Under the pieces are notes generated by a model. That model was not told where the DNA came from. It worked only from the letters and a program-made list of their open reading frames with translations, and searched no databases. A program made the translations under genes and the position numbers. DNA of 64,000 nucleotides from the NCBI GenBank assembly GCA_037127315.1, contig JBBBDQ010000192.1, forward strand, positions 2,198,501-2,262,500. The letters are read 5' to 3'. Each line of letters starts with the position of its first letter. The stretch's first letter is position 1. This document shows, piece after piece, positions 56,886 through 64,000 of this stretch. This DNA comes from Ascarosepion bandense. Taxonomy: Eukaryota > Mollusca > Cephalopoda > Sepiida > Sepiidae.

Positions 56886-57190
56886 CAGTCAGTTAAGTGC
56901 CATATGTGATACACGCTTGGGCAATCATGTCTGGAAAGAGACATGACTGACTGGGCAGAAGATTATCCTGCAATAGGTTGCCATTGCTTTCTGCAGTAGA
57001 CTGGTTGCCGACCAAGGCTATAGAACCCAATCTGTCCTGTTATTTAACCCATAGCTGGAAGGAAGAGATGGATTAATACCTTTCCCAAGGGTATTTGCGC
57101 GTAAGTGAATGCAAGGAATTCAGCTGGAATTTGAACTCGGCTCCCCGATTCCTCGTTCTGAATTGATATCCACTGCCCCACAGCGTCACT
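56886..57190 (-). mobile_element. tRNA-derived SINE, full length
   Basis: Reverse-oriented, more diverged copy: starts cagtcagttaagtgcc and ends at the head complement ccactgccccacagcgtcac. Confidence 0.9.
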
Positions 57191-58661
57191 TATTTGCACA
57201 TTTTTATACTGCTTGTCTCATTTTCTAAAATTAAGCTCTAACATTGCAAGACTAAAATGAATCTAATAGACTGAAATTTGTTTTCAGATAAAAAGTAAAT
57301 TTTGCTGGTTCAAAATATATAGAGAGATTATGTGACAATACAGTTCTGTCATGTAACCTCTATTCGCATTAATCACTTTGTCTCAAGTAAATTTTGTAAT
57401 CATTTTCCCTAAACATTTATGAAAAACTGAGTTGAATATATATTCTGAAATTAAATGAGAACATTCTAATTTTCAGAAATAGAATTCTTTTCATACAAAA
57501 CAAGATTAATACACAAAAATTTTATAGTATAATCTGTGAATGCCTGTAGGTAAGCTTATCATAATTCCCAAGTCAAAAACAAAAATTTTCAAATTTTATT
57601 ATAGATTTAGATTCTTGTATAATAAAGTGTTTTCATGAATTAATATTTGTTAAGCCTCAGGCTCAATATAAAAAAAGTGAATCTTCTACCTTTACCATGA
57701 CATGGAAACAGACTCTTGAAACAAGAACATTTCATAATCCTATCTATAGGTTTTAGATGCCTGTATGTTTATTCTTTCTACAAAACAAAACTTTCTGTTA
57801 AGTTTATGTTCTTTACTAAATAACTTTTTTAAGCTTGTTAGGATGACTATTTGGTAATTTATTTAAATCAACCTATGTAATATACAAAAGGATGATACTG
57901 AGTTTTCAGTTCAATCTTCTCCCAAAATCCAAACAAACTTTAAATTTATATTTTCTTAAGGTTTTCTTGATTATGATTGTGTTTTGTTTTTGTTTTTTAA
58001 AAAGTCATTTCACCTGAGAGAATATGAGAAAAAAAATTATTAAGGAGAAAGAACAATAAAAAAACAGGAATTAAGAAAACAGAAGATAATGATTGACATT
58101 GCATTTACATTTTGAAGATTAAAGTTGATTGGAAAGCAAGGAGTTGGAAGAGTTCCATAAGCAAGAAGAGTGCTATTATAGCGTGAGGTCTACCTCAATA
58201 TATTGTCTACCCAGGTGCAGTGTGGAGGTCTACTGTGCCCTCTTCTCACATAGCCATTATGTGGATCCAGCAACAAGAGCACACCTTCTGGCAATTAAGC
58301 AATCTTGGGTTGAATGCTAAAACAATGATTCTCAAGAAAATGTGAGGTGTTGGTAGTTAGCTATTTCAGTTACATCTTCATTTTTGCTGGAAGATGAGAA
58401 AAAATTCCTATTATCTATTTGTGCCATTCCTAGAAGATATACAAAGTGTTTATTGCTAAAATAAATATATGTATTGGATAGCATGTTTATTTTTACCCTT
58501 CTACCTGTTAATATAAATTATTTTTACCCCTACCTTTTAATATAAATATATTTACTATATAGATATATAAATATTAATACAAGGTTTAAATAAATATGTA
58601 TACACATACAATATTATATTATAGTTCGATGCTATAGTCAAAATGCGAATGAGACCTCATG
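57191..58661. other. No assigned gene; unidentified patch at 58130-58340
   Basis: AT-rich except for a less AT-rich patch with an open plus frame 58129-58320 (63 codons; YCALFSHSHYVDPATRAHLLAIKQSW). It could be a diverged TE or an exon. No family or splice structure is recognised. Confidence 0.3.
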
Positions 58662-59114
58662 CTATAGTAGCATCACAAGAAGTTTGAGATTAGAAATTAT
58701 TAGCTTAGAAGCTATTGCTACAATTTCAATAGTAAAATGAGACCTACCTGCCAATCTAATACTGTGCTTAAATTTGTAAAGAGGTACCAAGGAGGTAAAG
58801 CTCATCAGAAAATTATGATGAAAGTACTTATAGAAACAGCACAGGGAAACTACATTACAGTGGTGGGAAAGTAATGGAAACTGAAATGCCAGGTTTGGAT
58901 CAATAACATTGCAGATTATTCTTTGAATTTTATCAAGAATCTCTAAATACATAGCAGGTGCACAAGACCAGATGTGGCAGCAGTATTCTAAATAAGGACA
59001 AATGGTAGACTTATAAATGTGTAAAATAGATTCTGCTCTAACATAACACGGTAAACCAACTTTCTTAGCAGCAGATGTAGTGATTGATTCAATATAATCT
59101 TTCCACTTCGTCAT
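58662..59114 (-). pseudogene. LINE reverse transcriptase C-terminal fragment
   Basis: 150 open codons read KDYIESITTSAAKKVG, HIYKSTICPYLEYCCHIW, LEILDKIQRIICNVI and VVSLCCFYKYFH, the post-RT domain of jockey-like LINEs. It is clearly homologous to 61574-62176 but more diverged, and it lacks that copy's 3' UTR and poly(A). Confidence 0.8.
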
Positions 59115-59639
59115 CAGATCAAAAACTTAACCCTGACAAGTGAAGACATCATAACATTGCCTTAACAAAATTTTGAAGTTGGCATGACCCTGCTCAATTA
59201 AGTGACAAACTTTTCTGCATTAATCATATAATTATATATTAATATATATATATATATATTAAAAATATATATTTATCTAGAACAAAATTTTAATGGAGTA
59301 AATGAGTTTGTCATCTAAAATACTATTTTATTAATAATAATAGGAATAAAATAAATAATATATATATAAACCCAACTTTATTGTTGTTAAAACTGTTTGA
59401 ATGTGAATTAATAAAAGTAATTATTTATACAGAACAAACAACAAAAATAAATCATAGGAATAGAAATGCTTACTTATATATTTGAAAATACCTTGTCTTC
59501 ATTAAAAATAATACATTGATACTTAAATAAACAAAGGTAGTTATTTGTGCCAATGTATAAATGAAATAGTCATTTCAGTGTATAAATATCTCTTGTAGAG
59601 ATCAGCAACCTCCTTTCTTTTTTCCTCTTTTTTTTTTTT

Positions 59640-60270
59640 AAGTGGGCTGAATATCAGTAATATTTCTGGAAGTCTGAGACCAGAGGTTTTAGATATCTAC
59701 TGAGCCCACCAGGTAATTGAGGACAAATTATAATATAACGAAAATGATATTCAATAGAAAAAAATATGCCTGTTCAATTTATAAATACCTAAAAGTCTAT
59801 TTAATATAATTTCCGTCAACCTCAAAAATACCATCAATATGGTTTTAAAAGTATCTGGATCAGATAGTTCATGTTAGATATCAACACTAATGGTCATATC
59901 TCCCTCTTGACATTATCCTAGACAGAATAGTCAATGGTATTCAAATCAGGAAGGCTAGGAAGCTATATGTTAAGGGGTGATATGATGATGCAAATTCTCA
60001 GTCAGCCACTCTTGAGCAAAATCCATTTCATTCAAGGCTTGACCACCATGTCCAGCACCTTGATATAAGTAGTATCATTGAAAAGAGAAATAATGGGGTA
60101 GGACATAGCTCTCATTGCTCATGATCCCCAGAACTACCATATACAATGTAAACTTGATGTGCATCACTCTGCATAGCACTATGATGTCTGTACAATGACC
60201 TAAATCATTCTTCCTGTTCATGGCTATTTTCATGAAGCTTACTGAGTCACTGTAGTTTTAAGAATTTTTT
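59640..60270 (-). pseudogene. Tc1/mariner-superfamily transposase relic
   Basis: Minus-strand fragments in order: YMVVLGIMSNES (about 60145-60110), YQGAGHGGQALNEMDFAQEW (about 60065-60010) and SLPDLNTIDYSV (about 59965-59930, final acidic-residue block, family form SPDLNPLDY). C-terminal pieces run to about 59640. Frames change between blocks; TIRs were not found. 59115-59639 holds only (TA)n near 59238 and a T-run. Confidence 0.65.
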
Positions 60271-61076
60271 TTTTTTATTTCCTCTTAGATCAGAAGCAAT
60301 CATGTGAATACATCTGAAAGATAAATGAGATTGTTAAAATTCAACACATGCCACATAACAGCATGTTCAGTTGTCTTCTATTGCTAAAGATGTGTTCTTA
60401 AATACCATTCACACTATATTTTTAATCATTTTAAACCATATTAAATTATATATTTCATTATGAATAAATATAAGATATAATGCTATTCTTTTTGTGTTTG
60501 TTTGAATTTTGTTTAACCTCATATCAACCTGTATGGGTTATTTAATGCCAAAAAAATGGAGTTTTAAGGTATTTTTTAATGTTCAATTATAGTGAGAAGA
60601 TTGACTTTAGTCAGATTTTGATTAAAATACTTTTTATTTCTTTTTATGTTAGATAACTGAAGATGTCTTCTAGTTTTGTATCAAAAAATGTATTGCTAGT
60701 AATAATTTTTTTCCTTCAAAACTGTGTTATGGTAATAATTTTGTTCTTTCAAAAATGTATTGTTGATAATATTTTTCCTTCAAAAATGTATGTATTTCTA
60801 TAAAAGTCTATTTTCATGTATATATTTCTATAAGTCTTTTTTTATAATTTCATAGTGTTTTGATTTCAGTTTGGGGGTTAACTATTTGCCCATTGCTGGG
60901 ACTCTAACAGGTCTACCACTCCAGGTCAGCGGGGACCTGGAAACAACAGCAATTAAGGTGTTTCCATGCTCCTCACAACCTCCCAATCAGAGGTCTTGCT
61001 GATGGATTCAGTTTACCATCGTACCCATGACCTTTTCTGTTTGTGCTAAAAATGAAATATTGCAAATGATAAAATT

Positions 61077-61127
<51 letters not shown>

Positions 61128-61455
61128 TAAGCCAAAACATGGTTTGAAATTCTTCTTTTTTTCTTTTCTTTTTTTTTCAATTAAACTAAATGTAAATCAA
61201 TTAAATTAGCTTGTATGCAGAATTTAATATGATTCATCTTATTGCATAAATATATTGTGTTGAATGCTGAAAGATTTTAAAGTAGAATATCCTTCATTTG
61301 TAAAAGTTAATTTTACCTCTTTCTATTTGTTTTTCAGCATTAAGTCAATCACTCCTAGTTTTTCAGATTTTTATATCTAAGATTTAAAGAAAAATTTATT
61401 CCATAAGAATACCATAATCAATATGTGATTGGGATAAAATATCAGAGACCAGATT
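60271..61455. other. No gene; unidentified GC-richer patch and (TA)n
   Basis: A GC-richer segment at 60880-61030 contains the hairpin ccaggtcagcggggacctgg and may be an unrecognised repeat. A (TA)n run of about 40 bp lies at 61081-61123. Confidence 0.4.
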
Positions 61456-62190
61456 TGATCTTTTTTTTTATATTTTTTATTATAATCATATTGCCCCAAG
61501 CAAGGCATTTTGTTTTGCAGGAGGTTACATAGGAGGAAAGTTATGAGAAAGAGTAACAGGTTATAGAGGGTTTTCAGGAAGTGGGTAAGAGAAGGATGAG
61601 AATACTGAGTGGTGTGGACAGAGAAAGAAGCATGAGAGAGAGGACCAGGTTAGTAAGATAGATGACTATTGACTTTACATTTAAATTCTTGGAGATAGTA
61701 AATGGCAGGGAATTCCACAGGTGGGAAGTGCGAGAAAAGAAGCTGATGGAGTAGAATTTGATTTTACTTTTTATTGGTTTCACAGTAAAAGGGTGGGACC
61801 TAGTTGCTAATCTTATGGCTGGAGTAAATTTATATATAGGGGGCACCAGTCAGCTAAGTTCATCGAAGCAGAAGCCATGGAAGTATTTGTAGAAGAGATA
61901 CAGGGAAACTACATTGTGCCGATGAGAAAGTGACTGTATCTGAGCTGCCAAGTCAAGATCAGTCACATTACAGATTCTCCGTTGGATTTTGTCAAGGACA
62001 CCTAGGTGGATAGCAAGAGCACCTGACCAGATATGGCAGCAGTATTCAATGTACAGGCGGATGGTAGATTTATATATGTGCAGGATTGTTTCAGATGGGA
62101 AAAACTTCCTGGCCCTACACAGAGAACTGACTTTCTTAGCAGCGGATTTAGCTATGGATTCTATATAATCATTCAACTTGAGGTCTGTTG
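61456..62190 (-). mobile_element. 5'-truncated LINE with 3' UTR and poly(A)
   Basis: Minus strand from 62190: ORF end, then 3' UTR, then ttgcttggggcaatatgattata and an A/T tail at 61456-61480. The tail gccttgctNggggtgatatgatt is the same as in the fragment at 21.5 kb and the dimeric elements at 22 and 40.6 kb, linking them to this LINE family. Confidence 0.8.
61574..62176 (-). pseudogene. LINE reverse transcriptase C-terminal domain
   Basis: Two frames in the same phase, 62176-61850 and 61846-61574, separated by one stop at 61849-61847. They read NDYIESIAKSAAKKV, LHIYKSTIRLYIEYCCHIW, LDKIQRRICNVTD and YKFTPAIRLATRSHPF, then FYSISFFSRTSHLWNSLP, the usual jockey-like C-terminal order ending in a W-N-x-L-P block. 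It is the better-preserved relative of 58662-59114. The RT palm is absent, so it is a dead 5'-truncated copy. Confidence 0.85.
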
Positions 62191-64000
62191 TGAGTTAGAT
62201 TTTGCTTTCTGACTCTTAATCTACTGTAAAATGAATTGTTAATAAGTTATAATATTAAGAAACTAATGCATGTCTGTCTATCTAATTTTTTTTTTTTTTT
62301 TAATTAAATTTATCCTTTTTAAAAACTCAAATTTTCTTTGAGCAAAGATACCTGAAAAGATAATTGTTTTGCTGGTCTTGGAGAATAAATTTCTGCTGAT
62401 TTTAAAAATCTAATTTAATTATTTTCTAATGAAATTCTATTATTTACTAATGCAAATCATACCCAAATTTGGAATCTCTTTTTAAAACAATAGTGATGTT
62501 AAGAGAGGGAAATGATTATTAATGGACTACATGTGTCAATTTTATTGGCTTTTATTTTTTTTTTTTTTAATCTCTGACCTTATTTATGCAGTCATTCTTA
62601 TAAACTGGAATTTCCAAGTAGTTATCAGCTCAATTAACTAAACTCTTCTTTTCAAGAAGGCTTTAGAAATGACTTCATATAAACTTCCTTGCAGAAAGAT
62701 TTTAGAAATGTCTTTATATAAACATGAAATTCAAAACTCTGGAAGATGGCCATCATTAGTCAAACAATATTAATATTTGAACTCTGCAGAATTTATGTAA
62801 ATTGAATGTTTTGATTTTCATGAAGCTTTGATATAAATTGTGAAAAAAATTAAAATAACAATTTAAAGTTGATAAAGAACATCTAGCTCATGTGATTTGG
62901 ATTAAATTCTTTAGTTATCAATATTTATTCATGTTAGCAACGTGTATGGGACACTCAATGAAGATTGAATTCACTATGCAGTAGTAATGGTCTGTGAAGT
63001 TATCACAACTATATATTCATGATTTCTGAATACAAATGTCTACATTGTCAATTGAAGAGGTCCTTTTCATAGAGTGAAGCTAGTCTTACAGGCTATTGCT
63101 AGAATAGTGCATTCAATCCTCTTTGAAAATCTAACATTAGTGAGCATTTGGCTAAACTAAAGAAGCAAATCTTTATAATTATATCATATCCAGTGGGCAA
63201 CTCTACAAGAGATCTTACTTTCAATTACTGCTCTTTATACAATGAAACTTTTAGAAATCTTAGTAACATTAGAACATTTTCATTCAGTTTTGGTGTGATT
63301 TGAAAAAAAATGATTTAAAAGCTGAAAACCACAAAACGATCTTGTTATCTCAAGTCAATTTCATTAATTAAAATCTCTACTGTTTTCTTTTTCTTCTGTA
63401 TATCATGAGTGGAGGGGGTCAAGCTGATGAGACCTCTGTAAGGATGAAAGATGCTTTTCTTACCCTAGGAGTGCACAAAATTAGGGAACTGGAATCAATA
63501 TAGCATACTGATAACCTATGTTATCAGGGACTCCTATCCTAGAAGTAGCAGATTTATTATTTTACTTCTGTTAATCTATCTGTTCTTATCCTAGCCTTTT
63601 TCTAGTAACCCTCTGTCACCATTGTGTGAACTAAAACCTAACCTCCTCCTCCTCCCCACTTCCACATTCTTTGTTAGTTCTTATAGTTCTTATCAACTTG
63701 GGTTCATTTTAAGAAATGGTTTGGGGAATTTTTTTTATTTTTATTGTGAACATTCTGAAAAAGAATTGCACACAAGAAAAACAAAATAAGAATAATGATT
63801 TAATCTTTTAAATTAGCCAAATGTATTTGCATCCAGAGACTTTTAGCTTTCTCTTTGAAAATTTCAAAATTCTAATCTTTTAGTTAAAATTAAATGAGTA
63901 ATATTTTTATAATAGACACTTATTGTATAGGGGTAATTAAAAAGCTGGCTTGGAATGTTGCTAAACTAAATAAAATAAAAGATGAAGGCAAGATATTTGT
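62191..64000. other. No assigned gene
   Basis: AT-rich. A less AT-rich patch at 63395-63720 has a 32-codon frame (63405-63503) after a pyrimidine tract and a C/T-rich stretch. It may be a repeat or a terminal exon; I cannot assign it. Confidence 0.35.

Noticed and set aside
63424..63450. Third hammerhead-like motif (CTGATGAG...GAAA)
   Set aside because: Stem II would have only about 3 pairs, with no flanking stems; likely chance.

Overview
The window is animal nuclear DNA: strongly AT-rich, with long homopolymer and (TA)n tracts and many metazoan transposable elements (TEs). The TE mix (BEL/Pao and Ty3/gypsy LTR elements, jockey/CR1-like LINEs, mariner and Tc1 relatives, tRNA-derived SINEs) resembles that of a mollusc, most likely a cephalopod such as an octopus. 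That is inference from remembered repeat styles; no species-diagnostic host gene is present. I found no convincing host protein-coding gene.

1-24.9 kb is a dense, nested TE block. A hAT/ZBED transposase relic (1-730, minus) is followed by a solo LTR with target-site duplication (TSD) (1093-1846). Next comes a decayed plus-strand gypsy (G: gag about 2.2-2.4 kb, protease about 3.0-3.2 kb) whose reverse transcriptase (RT) resumes only at 21.0 kb. Between these lies a stack: gypsy A (minus; left LTR 3312-3690, integrase relic 3.7-4.6 kb), gypsy B (minus; 4592-16856), and inside B's integrase a structurally complete BEL/Pao element (5518-12949) with two 516-bp LTRs that look identical and a 5-bp TSD. 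A's right LTR (16861-20626) is split by a LINE (17.2-20.57 kb), itself split by a 1059-bp solo LTR (17995-19053). At 22.8-24.9 kb a mariner copy carries both a second solo LTR (same family as the one at 1.1 kb) and a SINE, each with its own TSD.

25-64 kb is mostly unique-looking AT-rich DNA, intergenic or intronic, with scattered relics: LINE pieces (31.4-32.7, 36.5, 58.7-59.1 and 61.5-62.2 kb), Tc1/mariner relics (33.7-34.3 and 59.6-60.3 kb), a mariner with terminal inverted repeats (TIRs) and TA TSD (45006-46289), MITEs (49.3-49.85 kb), a SINE cluster (53.5-57.2 kb), and dimeric LINE-tailed repeats (also at 22 kb). 25.4-29.7 kb is richer in CpG and complex sequence, holds a 76-bp inverted repeat and a few splice-like signals, and is the best place to look for a host exon or promoter.

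Functionally, the only near-intact coding unit is the BEL element. Its Gag-protease-RT-RNase H frame and its integrase frame are in phase and separated by one UAG codon.
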